Source: Novosphingobium sp. PhB165 (GTDB taxonomy: Bacteria; Pseudomonadota; Alphaproteobacteria; Sphingomonadales; Sphingomonadaceae). Taken from it: 64,000 nt of DNA. The DNA is taken from assembly GCF_004341845.1 (NCBI RefSeq), contig NZ_SLVB01000009.1:92930-156929 (forward strand). The letters run 5' to 3'. Shown piece after piece: positions 44,257-52,925 of this stretch. The stretch's first letter is position 1. Every line of letters begins with the position of its first letter. The translations under genes were made by a program, and so were the position numbers. The notes below the pieces were generated by a model. The model ran no database searches. It was not told where the DNA came from and saw only the letters and a program-made list of their open reading frames with translations.

Positions 44257-45471
44257 TCAGTGCGACTGCGAAAAGCCCTTCAGATATTCGTCGATCCGAT
44301 CAGGATCGAACACCCGGCCGTCGAAGAAGCGATCGGCGCCGAGTGTCAGATCGCCCTTGCGCGAACCGACCGCCAGCGGACTGGCCACGGCGCCTTCCAG
44401 TTTCATGCTGGCCCCCGGCATCGGTACGTCGCTCCCGGCAAGGGCGCGGCGGAACACGTCGGGACGAAACACCGCGCCAGCTTTCGCGGCGTTTTCGGGC
44501 GAATGTTCGACCATGCCCCAACGCACCAGCTGGGAGTAGATCCACAGCGCCTGACTGCGCCACGGAAACGACGTGGCCTCACGCGAGAACAGCACGAAAT
44601 CCGGTGCAGCGACTGCGGCATCGCCCGCGCGCGGAATGATCCGGCCCGACAGCGCGCGCAGGATCAGATCGGCAGGCTGGTTCACATAGCGCGCATCCGC
44701 CAGCAGGTCCGCCAGCGCCTCGTGATTGGCGGGCTCATCGCACCATGCGGCGGCCCGGGCCAGCGCACGCAGCAGACGGTCGGCCGTCTCCGGGTTCTCG
44801 TCCAGCCATGTCTCGCGGAAGGCCAGCACTTTCTCGACCCCGCGCTGCCAGATCCGCTCTCCGATGGCCACCGCCTCGGCCCGGCCGGAATCGATGGCGG
44901 CGCTGCCCCACGGTTCACCGGCGATGAACCCGTCGATCTCCCCCGCGTGGATTGCCTCGACGGTGAGCGAGGGCGGCAATACGCGCAGCACCACGTCGCG
45001 ATCGGGATCGATGCCCGCGCTGGCCAGCCAGTAGCGCAGCATCAGGGCATGGCTGGAGAAACGGTGCACCACGCCGATTACCGGCTTGCGTCGCCACAGG
45101 CCGATGGCAGAGGCAAAGTCGTGCGCCGTGCCCACCGGATCGGCAAGCCGCCGCGCCGGATCGGGCTCCAGCGCGGCCGAAAAATCGCGCGCCATCACCA
45201 GCATGTTGCCGTTGACGCCCAGCTTGTAAGGCGCGGCCAGTGCGGCGGGCTGCTGGCTGAGCCCCAGCGTTACCGCGACGGCCAGCGGGGCCAGCATGTG
45301 CGCCGCCTGCACCTGACCATAGACCAGCCGGTCGCGCAGCGTGGCCCAGCTCGTGGTGCGAACGAGGTCGAGCGCGATGCCCTCTTCCTCCGCAAAGCCA
45401 CGTTCACGGGCGACAGCGAGCACGGCCACGTCGTTCAGCGGCAGGAAGGCGATACGAAGGTTGGTCGTCAT
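44257..45471 (-). CDS. nasS: Nitrate/nitrite sensor NasS
   Basis: The 404-residue protein resembles the NrtA/SsuA solute-binding family (LRIAFLPLNDVAVLAVARERGFAEEEGI, LVYGQVQAAHMLAPL, GVNGNMLVMARDF, GFIAGEPWGSAA, FPWRSQALWIYSQLVRWG). It has no signal peptide, which separates the cytoplasmic sensor NasS from the transport protein. In known systems NasS holds NasT inactive and releases it when nitrate or nitrite binds. It overlaps nasT by ATGA. Confidence 0.9.
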   Translation of the reverse strand: MTTNLRIAFLPLNDVAVLAVARERGFAEEEGIALDLVRTTSWATLRDRLVYGQVQAAHMLAPLAVAVTLGLSQQPAALAAPYKLGVNGNMLVMARDFSAALEPDPARRLADPVGTAHDFASAIGLWRRKPVIGVVHRFSSHALMLRYWLASAGIDPDRDVVLRVLPPSLTVEAIHAGEIDGFIAGEPWGSAAIDSGRAEAVAIGERIWQRGVEKVLAFRETWLDENPETADRLLRALARAAAWCDEPANHEALADLLADARYVNQPADLILRALSGRIIPRAGDAAVAAPDFVLFSREATSFPWRSQALWIYSQLVRWGMVEHSPENAAKAGAVFRPDVFRRALAGSDVPMPGASMKLEGAVASPLAVGSRKGDLTLGADRFFDGRVFDPDRIDEYLKGFSQSH

Positions 45472-46049
45472 AGTCCGCCTCCCAGAAGGTCGCTGGCGGT
45501 AATCAGCGCCTGCGCCACATCCACGATCTTCTTGCCCTGGTTCATCGCGCTGCTGCGCAGCAGTCCATAGGCATCCTGCTCGGAAAGGCCGCGCTGGTTC
45601 ATCAGGATCGATTTCGCGCGATCCAGCACCTTGCGATCGGCCAACGCGGTGCGCGCTTCCTCCAGCTCGGTCTGCATCTTCGAGAAGGCGTTGAAGCGCC
45701 GCACCGCCAGTTCCAGCACCGGCTTCACCCGCTCCTTGCGCAGGCCATCGACCACATAAGCCGAAACGCCTGCGTCGATGGCGGCGCCGATCATCGCCTC
45801 GTCCGATTGATCCACGAACATGGCGATGGGCCGCGCCAGCGCGCGGCTGACCGACAGCATTTCCTCCAGCGTGTCGCGGCTGGGACTGCCAAGGTCCATC
45901 AGCACGACATCAGGCGCCATGCGTTCCAGCCGCGCGACGAAGGCGCCGCGCGGGGGGACGATGTGAATATCGTCGTAGCCAGCCTCGCGCAGCCCTTCCT
46001 CAAGGACGGTTGCCCGCAAGCCGCTGTCATCGATGATGACGATTCTCAT
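45468..46049 (-). CDS. nasT: ANTAR-domain antitermination regulator NasT
   Basis: The 193-residue protein has a receiver-like domain (MRIVIIDDSGLRATVLEEGL, VLMDLGSPSRD) and a C-terminal ANTAR RNA-binding domain (about 125-185: LEEARTALADRKVLDRAKSI, LSEQDAYGLLRSSAMNQ, KIVDVAQALI). NasT binds paired hexaloop hairpins in leader RNAs and prevents terminator formation. Three leaders of that type are in this window, before nasA, narK and nirB. It lies 94 bases after nasA on the same strand. Confidence 0.93.
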   Translation of the reverse strand: MRIVIIDDSGLRATVLEEGLREAGYDDIHIVPPRGAFVARLERMAPDVVLMDLGSPSRDTLEEMLSVSRALARPIAMFVDQSDEAMIGAAIDAGVSAYVVDGLRKERVKPVLELAVRRFNAFSKMQTELEEARTALADRKVLDRAKSILMNQRGLSEQDAYGLLRSSAMNQGKKIVDVAQALITASDLLGGGL

Positions 46050-46143
46050 GTCCCGCCCCCGGCATACCGGCGTTGCTGATCGTTGAGTGGTTCGGGCATG
46101 TCAACGACCGATCCGGATCATCGGCGGCAAGGTATTCCCCGGT

Positions 46144-49100
46144 TCAGTAGACATCGCGGACATAGCGCTTTTCGCTTTGCATCTGCGCCACATAGTCGCT
46201 CGCGTCCTCGCCGCTCATGCTGCCATGTTGGGCAACGATCTGCTTCAGCGCCTTGTCGACATCCTTGGCCATGCGTCCGGCTTCCCCGCAGACATAGAAA
46301 TGGGCGCCGCCGTCCAGCCATCGCCAGAGTTCCGCGCCTTCTTCCAGCATCCGGTGCTGGACATAGATTTTCTCTGCCTGATCGCGCGAGAAGGCCAGGC
46401 TGAGCCGGTCGAGATGGCCGTTCCGGCGCCATTCTTCGATCTCTTCGCGGTAATAGAAGTCCGTCGCGGCGTGCTGCTCGCCGAAGAACAGCCAGTTGCG
46501 TCCCTTGGCGCCGCGGGCCTGGCGGTCGTGCAGGAACCCCCGGAACGGGGCGATGCCGGTGCCTGGGCCAACCATGATCGCGCCGCGTGCAGGATCGGCC
46601 GGCGGATGGAAATGCGCGGCGGGCTGGAGGAAAATGCCGACGTCGGCATCCTGTGCCCGGTCGGCCATGAATGCCGAACATACGCCGTGGCGACTGCGAC
46701 CTTCGCAGGAATAGCGCACCGTCGATACCGTCAATTGCACTTCGTCCACCTGCGCGTGGGGGCTGGACGCGATCGAATAGAAGCGCGGCTGCAGCGGACG
46801 CATGACCTGCCCCAGATCGCCGGGGCTCAGACGGACGCCTGTCTCGTGCAGAACGTCGGCGATCTGGCGGCCCCACAGCCACCGGTCGAATTCCGGCTTC
46901 CGATCGGGATCGAGCAGGGGTGCGAAGGACGCATCCGGGCGGCGCTCCGCGATCAGTTCGAGGATATTGCGGTTGAGCCGGGCAATATCCCAATGCCGGA
47001 CCAGCGCATCGAAAAGCGCCATCTCGCCCACCTGTTTCACCGCGACGGGCGCTTCGGCGGAGAGATCGAGGACGTTCAATATTTCGGCGGCCAGCGTGGG
47101 GCAGTTGACCGGCCAGACACCCAACGAGTCCCCGGCCTTGTATGCAAAATCGCGCCCGGCCAGGTCGAAACCAAGCTGACGGACCTCCTTCGCAGCCCCC
47201 GCTCCGCTCAGCAGGGTATTGCGCGAAAGCGCGGTCCTTAGCGGTGCCTTGCGCGAATAGACGGCAACTGCGACGGCTTCGGCGACTGGCCGCTCCGCCG
47301 TCTCTATGATGCGGGTTGGCGCCGGCACAGATCCGGCATCGGAAGCACTATCCGGCCGAAGCGCGGCCAGAGTACTCGCGACCCAGGAGGCCGCGGCCTC
47401 TTCGTAATCGGGCTCGCAATCAATGCGGGGGGCCAGCCTTGCCGCGCCCAGTTCCTCAAGCCGCGCATCGAGTTTGCGCCCGAAACCGCAAAACTGGTCG
47501 TAACTGGAATCGCCGAACGCAAGGACGGAATAGCGTAGGCCTTCAAGGCGCGGAGCCGCCGCTTCCGTCAGTGCCGACCAGAACTGGCCGCCATTGTCCG
47601 GCGCATCGCCGTCCCCGAACGTGCTTGCAATCAGCAGCACTGCGCCCGCATCGGCCAGTTCGGCGGGTTTCACCGCATCCATGGCCAGCAACCGAACATC
47701 GTGCCGCGCCTGCTTCAACTGACCGGCGCAGGCCTGGGCGAAAGTTTCGACATTGCCGGTTTGCGAGGCCCAGAGCAGAAGAACCTCGCCGGATGAAGAA
47801 TGGCCCGATGAAGGGGCGACGGGCGCTGCGTTTCCATCGGGGAGAGGTGCCCGCGCGAAGAGACCTGCCAACAATCCGTTCACATAGTGCCGCCGCTCCG
47901 GATCGAACGGGGAACCTTGCGGGACGAGGGGCACATCGCGCGCAGGCAGGGTTTCCAGCGATCGCAGACCGGAAGTGAAGCCCGTGAGATAGGCTCTTTC
48001 CTCATCGGAAAGACGCGGCGGCTGCGCGGCTTCCAGCCCCATTACGCGTTCGAAAACGTCAACGGCGGCCTGTTGCATGGGCGAATACCCCGAAAGCGAT
48101 GGCGAAGAAGGCGCACGGCCTGCGGCCGTATGCGCAACGGTTTCAGTCTCGGCAGGGCCGGACACCCGCATCAATGCGACGGCGGAAAACTTGAATTCGG
48201 GCTGCAGCGATATCGGGTCCACCGCGTCGCTGGTCACGGCATTGATGGCAAGATCGTCGCCGAAAACGTCGTTCCAGTGAAACGGCGCGAAGCAGTTGCC
48301 CGGGCGAACCCGGTCGGTGACGACCGCCGGCAGCACCGCGCGTCCGCGCCGCGACCGCACTTCCACCTGATCCCGCTCCCCGATACCCAGCGACGCCGCG
48401 TCCTCCGGATGGATTTCGACGAACGGGCCGGGGTTGAGCTTGTTCAGCGTGGGCACTTTCCCGGTCTTGGTCAGGGTATGCCACTGGTGCTGGAGGCGCC
48501 CGGTGTTCAGGACCAGCGGAAATTCTTCGTCCGGCATCTCGGCGGCGGGCATGTGCGGGCGCGGCAGGAAATGGGCTTTTCCGCTTTCGGTGGGAAACGC
48601 GATGCGCGGCTGGGAGCCGTCTTGCTCCACGCGCAGGGTCTGGGAGACGCCGTCGTTCAGATAGCGGATGGGATTGCGGTCGGTTTCGGTTTCCGGCGGA
48701 CAGGGCCATTGCATGGGGCCCTGCCGCAGCCGTTCGTGGCTGGCGCCGCGAATGTCGTATCCGGTCCTCATGTTCTGGAACTGGCGGATTTCCTCGAAAA
48801 CCTCTGCGGCGGAGTTATACGTGAAGGCGTCGGCATAGCCCATCGCGCAGGCCACGCGGGCAATGATCTCCCAGTCCGCCATTGCCTCTCCGGGGGGATC
48901 GACGGCCTTCTGCATCAGCGTCAGATTCCGCTCCGAATTGATCATCACCCCCTCAGCCTCTGCCCAGAGCGCGCCCGGCAGGATGATGTCGGCGTAGCGG
49001 TTCGTTTCGGTATCGATGTAGACGTCCTGACTGATCACCAGTTCGGCAGCCTCAAGCCCGGCGATCACCGTCTTGCGATTGGATAGGCTGGCAACGGGGT

Positions 49101-50310
49101 TGGTGCAGATGATCCAGCACGCCTTGATGCGCCCTACCGCCATATCCTCGAACATCGCCACCGTTCCCGCGCCGGTTTCGGTGCGGAGCGTGCCTCTCGG
49201 CACACCCCATGCGTCCTCCACGAAATGACGATCGGCTTCGCTGGTGGTGGCGCGCTGGCCGGGCAGGCCCGGGCCCATATAGCCCATTTCGCGCCCGCCC
49301 ATCGCATTCGGCTGCCCCGTCAACGAGAACGGCCCGCTGCCGGGACGACAGATCGCCCCGGTGGCGAGGTGCAGGTTGCAGATCGCATTGGTGTTCCAGG
49401 TGCCGTGGGTGCTCTGGTTCAGGCCCATGGTCCAGCAGGTCATCCACTCGCCCGCCGCGCCGATCCATTCGGCAGCCTGGCGCAGATCCGCCTCGGGAAT
49501 GCCGGTCACTGCGGAGACGCGTTCCGGCGCATAGTCCGCCAGAAAGTCCGGCATGGCCTCCCACCCTTGCGTGAACCGGGCGATGAAGTCGCTATCGAAG
49601 CCGCCAGAAGCAACCAGCAGGTGCAACAGGCCATTGAGCAGCGCGAGATCGGTGCCGGGCCGGATCTGCATGAACAGGTCCGCCTTGTCGGCCGTGCCAT
49701 TGCGGCGCGGATCGACTACGATCAGCTTCGCCCCGGCCTTCACCCGGTCCATCATGCGCAGGAACAGGATCGGATGGCAGTCCGCCATGTTCGCGCCGAT
49801 GACGAAGAACAGGTCCGCCTTGTCGAAATCCTGATAGGAACCGGGAGGTCCGTCGGCGCCGATCGACAGCTTATAGCCGCTGGCGGCGCTGGCCATGCAG
49901 AGCCGCGAATTGCTCTCGATATTGTTGGTGCCGATGAAGCCCTTGCAAAGCTTGTTGGCAAGGTACTGAGCCTCCAGCGACATCTGCCCGGAGACATAAA
50001 AGGACACCGCATCGGGGCCGTCCCGGTCGATAATCGCGCGCAGACCGCTGGCGGTCCGATTGATCGCCTCGGTCATGGGAATGATGCCCTGATCCGTGCC
50101 GCCGGCAATGCGGAAATAGGCCGCATCCGCGCGCCCGGGCGCGGTGACGGGGACGTTGCAACTGCTTCCCTTCGTGCAGAGACGGCCGAAGTTGGTCGGA
50201 TGGCTCTTGTCGCCGGTCACCTTGACGATCCGACCGTCGGCCACGTCCATGACGATGCCGCAGCCGACGCCGCAATAGGGGCAAACGCTTTTGACGGTCT
50301 TGCGATTCAC
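46144..50310 (-). CDS. nasA: Assimilatory nitrate reductase fused to a diflavin (CysJ-like) reductase
   Basis: The 1388-residue fusion has an N-terminal molybdopterin nitrate reductase (1 to about 700) with a [4Fe-4S] site at C10, C13, C17 and C45 (CPYCGVGC ... LCTKG), MGLNQSTHGTWNTNAICNL and NTGRLQHQWHTLTKTGKVPTLN. From about 835 a flavodoxin module follows (LLLWASQTGNVETFAQA, ASTFGDGDAPDNGGQFW), then an FAD domain (about 1040-1200: RFYSIASSPH) and an NADP domain (MVGPGTGIAPFRGFLHDR, about 1240) ending RYVRDVY. NADPH can thus drive nitrate reduction on one chain. The frame reaches 50349, but GTG 50310 with GGAAGG upstream is the start because the leader terminator lies before it. Confidence 0.93.
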   Translation of the reverse strand: MNRKTVKSVCPYCGVGCGIVMDVADGRIVKVTGDKSHPTNFGRLCTKGSSCNVPVTAPGRADAAYFRIAGGTDQGIIPMTEAINRTASGLRAIIDRDGPDAVSFYVSGQMSLEAQYLANKLCKGFIGTNNIESNSRLCMASAASGYKLSIGADGPPGSYQDFDKADLFFVIGANMADCHPILFLRMMDRVKAGAKLIVVDPRRNGTADKADLFMQIRPGTDLALLNGLLHLLVASGGFDSDFIARFTQGWEAMPDFLADYAPERVSAVTGIPEADLRQAAEWIGAAGEWMTCWTMGLNQSTHGTWNTNAICNLHLATGAICRPGSGPFSLTGQPNAMGGREMGYMGPGLPGQRATTSEADRHFVEDAWGVPRGTLRTETGAGTVAMFEDMAVGRIKACWIICTNPVASLSNRKTVIAGLEAAELVISQDVYIDTETNRYADIILPGALWAEAEGVMINSERNLTLMQKAVDPPGEAMADWEIIARVACAMGYADAFTYNSAAEVFEEIRQFQNMRTGYDIRGASHERLRQGPMQWPCPPETETDRNPIRYLNDGVSQTLRVEQDGSQPRIAFPTESGKAHFLPRPHMPAAEMPDEEFPLVLNTGRLQHQWHTLTKTGKVPTLNKLNPGPFVEIHPEDAASLGIGERDQVEVRSRRGRAVLPAVVTDRVRPGNCFAPFHWNDVFGDDLAINAVTSDAVDPISLQPEFKFSAVALMRVSGPAETETVAHTAAGRAPSSPSLSGYSPMQQAAVDVFERVMGLEAAQPPRLSDEERAYLTGFTSGLRSLETLPARDVPLVPQGSPFDPERRHYVNGLLAGLFARAPLPDGNAAPVAPSSGHSSSGEVLLLWASQTGNVETFAQACAGQLKQARHDVRLLAMDAVKPAELADAGAVLLIASTFGDGDAPDNGGQFWSALTEAAAPRLEGLRYSVLAFGDSSYDQFCGFGRKLDARLEELGAARLAPRIDCEPDYEEAAASWVASTLAALRPDSASDAGSVPAPTRIIETAERPVAEAVAVAVYSRKAPLRTALSRNTLLSGAGAAKEVRQLGFDLAGRDFAYKAGDSLGVWPVNCPTLAAEILNVLDLSAEAPVAVKQVGEMALFDALVRHWDIARLNRNILELIAERRPDASFAPLLDPDRKPEFDRWLWGRQIADVLHETGVRLSPGDLGQVMRPLQPRFYSIASSPHAQVDEVQLTVSTVRYSCEGRSRHGVCSAFMADRAQDADVGIFLQPAAHFHPPADPARGAIMVGPGTGIAPFRGFLHDRQARGAKGRNWLFFGEQHAATDFYYREEIEEWRRNGHLDRLSLAFSRDQAEKIYVQHRMLEEGAELWRWLDGGAHFYVCGEAGRMAKDVDKALKQIVAQHGSMSGEDASDYVAQMQSEKRYVRDVY

Positions 50311-50326
50311 GCCTGCCTTCCGCACG

Positions 50327-50373
50327 AAAAAGGCGCCATCGATCATCACCTGAACAGGTGGATCGATGGCGCC
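50327..50373 (-). terminator. Leader terminator upstream of nasA
   Basis: On the minus strand ggcgccatcgatc and gatcgatggcgcc form a 13-bp perfect stem with a nested cacctg/caggtg stem, followed by TTTTTCG. It ends 17 bases before the GTG start of nasA, so it attenuates its transcription. Confidence 0.92.
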
Positions 50374-50402
50374 GTTGCCATTTCAAAATTGATGGTAATC
50401 TG

Positions 50403-50457
50403 GGAACCGACGCCGCATCGTTGCGGAATGGTTCCTAACCCCGACAATGTTTGTCAG
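50403..50457 (-). promoter_or_regulatory. Hairpins in the nasA leader (candidate NasT/ANTAR site)
   Basis: A hairpin with a GGAACC/GGTTCC base (50403-50435) ends in CCGC-AACGAT-GCGG, a 6-base loop with A at position 1 and G at position 4. Just upstream on the minus strand, CTGACA..TGTCGG (50457-50441) forms a second small hairpin with a 5-7 base loop. The pair precedes the terminator in the same order as at nirB. The remaining DNA to 50628 holds no gene. Confidence 0.6.
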
Positions 50458-50628
50458 ATGAGAAACGACCCCGCAAGCGTCTTTTTTTGCGCTGCACAAT
50501 CTGTTCGTTACTCAGGGACCGGTGCTGATCCTCATTGACCTGCCCCCCGAAAGGTCCGTCATTCTGCTATGGTGTTCCCCCTGAGACGGCAGACGGAGCG
50601 GCAGGCGCAGCACGGATCATCGCGATCT

Positions 50629-51810
50629 TCAATGGGTATGTGCGAGCATGATCTGGTGATAGGGATTGAAGGCCAGAAGATTATCGATGGTATCGGACTC
50701 GCGAGCAAATACGCCTAATTCGCGAACACGGCCGGTGCCGCTGGTCATGCGCAGGCGGCGATAGGCACTAAAGCCGGTATGTCGCTTCATGAATTCGATT
50801 TCGCGAGCGGCGTCGGAGCCGGATTCCCAAAACACGAAGTGCGACACGTGGCTATCGATCTTTTTGGCGATCTTGACTGCCGTGTCACCCTTGTCGAGGA
50901 AATGATATAGTACAGTCAGCATGATCGCGACTTCGAATACCTGGTCGCCCAAATCGACGTTTTCCGCGGTATCCTGCCGAAAATCACACTGCGTGTTGAA
51001 AAGTTCGTTGAGGATCGAAGCGGTGCTGAAGTGGCAATCTTGCGGCTCCACACCAACGACGTGCGCGCCCATACGGCTGAAATGACGAGAAAAATATCCG
51101 GCGTTGCAGCCGATATCCAATACGCTCGCTGGCCGGATATAGCCGAGCGTGTCGGCTATGCAGCTGAGCCGGTTCGGGAAGAAATTGTCCCGATAGGCAA
51201 AGGGGATATGGAATTGTGGATGCTCGATGGGAGCGTAAGGTTGGCTATAGCCAACCTTGTCGACATGGTTGCGCACGCGCTCGCCGATGGATGGCTCGAA
51301 TAACGCCGAGAAGGATGAACGCGACATGCGCACATTGGCCCAACGTTCGCGGCGCGCAATCAAATAGCAGGTGCGATGATGGCCATCCCGCAGAATGAAG
51401 CGGCCGGTCGATGCATCATATTCGCCTTCAAGAAGAAAGGCTTCGTCTTCAATGCCATTTTCCGCATAACGTGCATTGAGATGATTGAAATAGTCGTAGC
51501 GCTGGGAAATTTGGTCCGCCGCACTGCACGGCAGAGCTATACCCATTGTGTTATGAATGGTGTTCCACCAATTCTCGTAATAGCTGACATCGAGCTGCGA
51601 AGGATCGAAGAAGCCTTCGAAAAGCCGGATGTGGGACCGTAGGCTCATGATTGGTAAGCCGTCGGTGATATTGTGCTGCTGATGCCATAGCGGCGGGCGC
51701 TCGGCATAGGCGTTCGGACCATGGATAAAGTCGTTGCTTTCGCAGAACAACATTTCCACGGGCACGCGGCAAATATGCTTATCGCCATCGATGTTGTATG
51801 GTTTATGCAT
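50629..51810 (-). CDS. SAM-dependent methyltransferase with ParB-like DGHHR motif
   Basis: The 393-residue orphan protein has an N-terminal part (1 to about 170) containing RFILRDGHHRTCYLIARRE, the DGHHR core seen in ParB/sulfiredoxin-like domains. A class I methyltransferase follows (about 215-340) with motif I VLDIGCNAGYFSRHF, then GAHVVGVEP and an acidic post-motif. AGGAAAA precedes the ATG at 51810; the open frame extends to 51870. By eye the gene and its flanks are more AT-rich than the neighbours, which suggests transfer. Similar two-part proteins occur near glycan biosynthesis genes, but no such genes are here. The substrate is unknown. Confidence 0.75.
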   Translation of the reverse strand: MHKPYNIDGDKHICRVPVEMLFCESNDFIHGPNAYAERPPLWHQQHNITDGLPIMSLRSHIRLFEGFFDPSQLDVSYYENWWNTIHNTMGIALPCSAADQISQRYDYFNHLNARYAENGIEDEAFLLEGEYDASTGRFILRDGHHRTCYLIARRERWANVRMSRSSFSALFEPSIGERVRNHVDKVGYSQPYAPIEHPQFHIPFAYRDNFFPNRLSCIADTLGYIRPASVLDIGCNAGYFSRHFSRMGAHVVGVEPQDCHFSTASILNELFNTQCDFRQDTAENVDLGDQVFEVAIMLTVLYHFLDKGDTAVKIAKKIDSHVSHFVFWESGSDAAREIEFMKRHTGFSAYRRLRMTSGTGRVRELGVFARESDTIDNLLAFNPYHQIMLAHTH

Positions 51811-52262
51811 TATTTTTCCTATGAAATCAGGATCGCTATTGAGCGCAGCGTCGGAGGCGTTCGGCAGCAAGGTCTATAAAAATAGTGGGGGTGTCAGCGG
51901 ATATTCATAACCATGACTACGGAAATTTATGATCCGGCAGAACAGTCCGTGCCTGAACGACGGGCTGGGAATTTACCTCAACGCGGACACAACCTTCCGG
52001 GGTGCGCAATGATGCAATCCACCCGATGGGCCATAGGATGAGCCGTCGTTTCGATTATCGGCTCAGGCATCGCGGAGCTTTGGAAATTCATCTCTGACAA
52101 CCTCATCAAATTGCGCGCATTGAGGGAGCGAAGTGCCCGTACCGCTCGCGTGTTCACGTGCTTCTGCATTTATAGAGGGGTGGAGAGATTATTGGTCCGC
52201 TCCGACGGAAGCAGGCCTTGCCGGCTGCAACGGCGCTGACGACTGTTCTCAGATGGAAGAAG

Positions 52263-52309
52263 CGCCAAACGAAGCCCTTTGGCCGAAACGGCAAGGGCTT
52301 CGTTTGGCG
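52263..52309. repeat. Perfect 17-bp hairpin element
   Basis: cgccaaacgaagccctt (52263-52279) and aagggcttcgtttggcg (52293-52309) are perfectly inverted, and the 13-base loop can pair further (gccg/cggc). No T-run follows on either side. It could be a structured RNA, a mobile-element relic or a terminator for an unseen transcript. Confidence 0.7.
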
Positions 52310-52385
52310 GCATCCAAATCCGGCCCAAGGACGCCGCCCCGGCGGCGATCAAGAGGCATCGGCTGACTTTCAAATTGTCTGCTTC

Positions 52386-52409
52386 GCCGCGCGGGAAAGG
52401 CCGCGCGGC
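52386..52409 (-). terminator. Hairpin after the cupin operon
   Basis: gccgcgcg and cgcgcggc (8 bp) with an 8-base loop lie 4 bases after the cupin stop codon. There is no T-run, so it may be a 3' stabiliser or weak terminator. Confidence 0.5.
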
Positions 52410-52412
52410 AGA

Positions 52413-52925
52413 TCATGGCTTGGCTGTGTCCGCGTTACCGCCCCGGTATTGCGCGTCGCTGACCTTCTCCATCCAGGTCACCGACTTGCCGTCCTGGCTT
52501 TCGGCAAGCGCGACATGGGTCATTTCCGCGGAAGGGGCGGCGCCATGCCAGTGTTTCACGCCTGGTGGGATCCAGGCGACGTCGCCTGATTCCAGGGCTT
52601 GCGCGGGCCGGCCCCATTCCTGCACAAAGCCGTGGCCACTCGTGACGATCAGCGTCTGACCGAGCGGATGCGTGTGCCAGGCGGTTCGCGCGCCGGGCTC
52701 GAACGTCACGGTCGCCCCGCCGATCCGCGCCGGTGCACCGCGCTGAAAACGACCCTGCACACGCACCTTGCCGGTAAAGTTCTCTTCCGCCCCGACGCTT
52801 GACGCCCCGGTGCCGTGCTTGATGACGGAGACGCTCATGTCTTCCGACTTCGGTTCAGCCGTTGCGATCGCCGATAGCGACATCATGCCGACAGCGACGA
52901 TGGCCGAGTGCGCCGGCCGCCTCAT
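52413..52925 (-). CDS. Exported cupin-domain protein
   Basis: The 170-residue protein has a signal peptide (ending ATAEPKS) and one cupin domain with GARTAWHTHPLGQTLIV, then GDVAWIPPGVKHWHGA. The histidines are suited to binding a metal. It resembles the (R)-mandelonitrile lyase/quercetinase-like cupins often found with carboxymuconolactone decarboxylases. Its start overlaps the stop of the upstream CMD gene (ATGA). It is the last gene of a four-gene operon of exported proteins; the reaction is unknown. Confidence 0.85.
   Translation of the reverse strand: MRRPAHSAIVAVGMMSLSAIATAEPKSEDMSVSVIKHGTGASSVGAEENFTGKVRVQGRFQRGAPARIGGATVTFEPGARTAWHTHPLGQTLIVTSGHGFVQEWGRPAQALESGDVAWIPPGVKHWHGAAPSAEMTHVALAESQDGKSVTWMEKVSDAQYRGGNADTAKP

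Larger units (their letters stand above)
51811..52412. other. Gene-poor stretch between the methyltransferase and cupin genes
   Basis: No convincing gene is visible. The promoter of the methyltransferase should be near 51830-51950. The stretch also holds a perfect 17-bp hairpin (52263-52309) and the likely 3' hairpin of the cupin operon (52386-52409). Short open frames, such as 52170-52373 on the minus strand, run through the hairpin and have no family features. Confidence 0.5.

Noticed and set aside
52170..52373. A 67-codon minus-strand ORF with a hydrophobic start
   Set aside because: It runs straight through the perfect hairpin and lacks coding character beyond the first residues.
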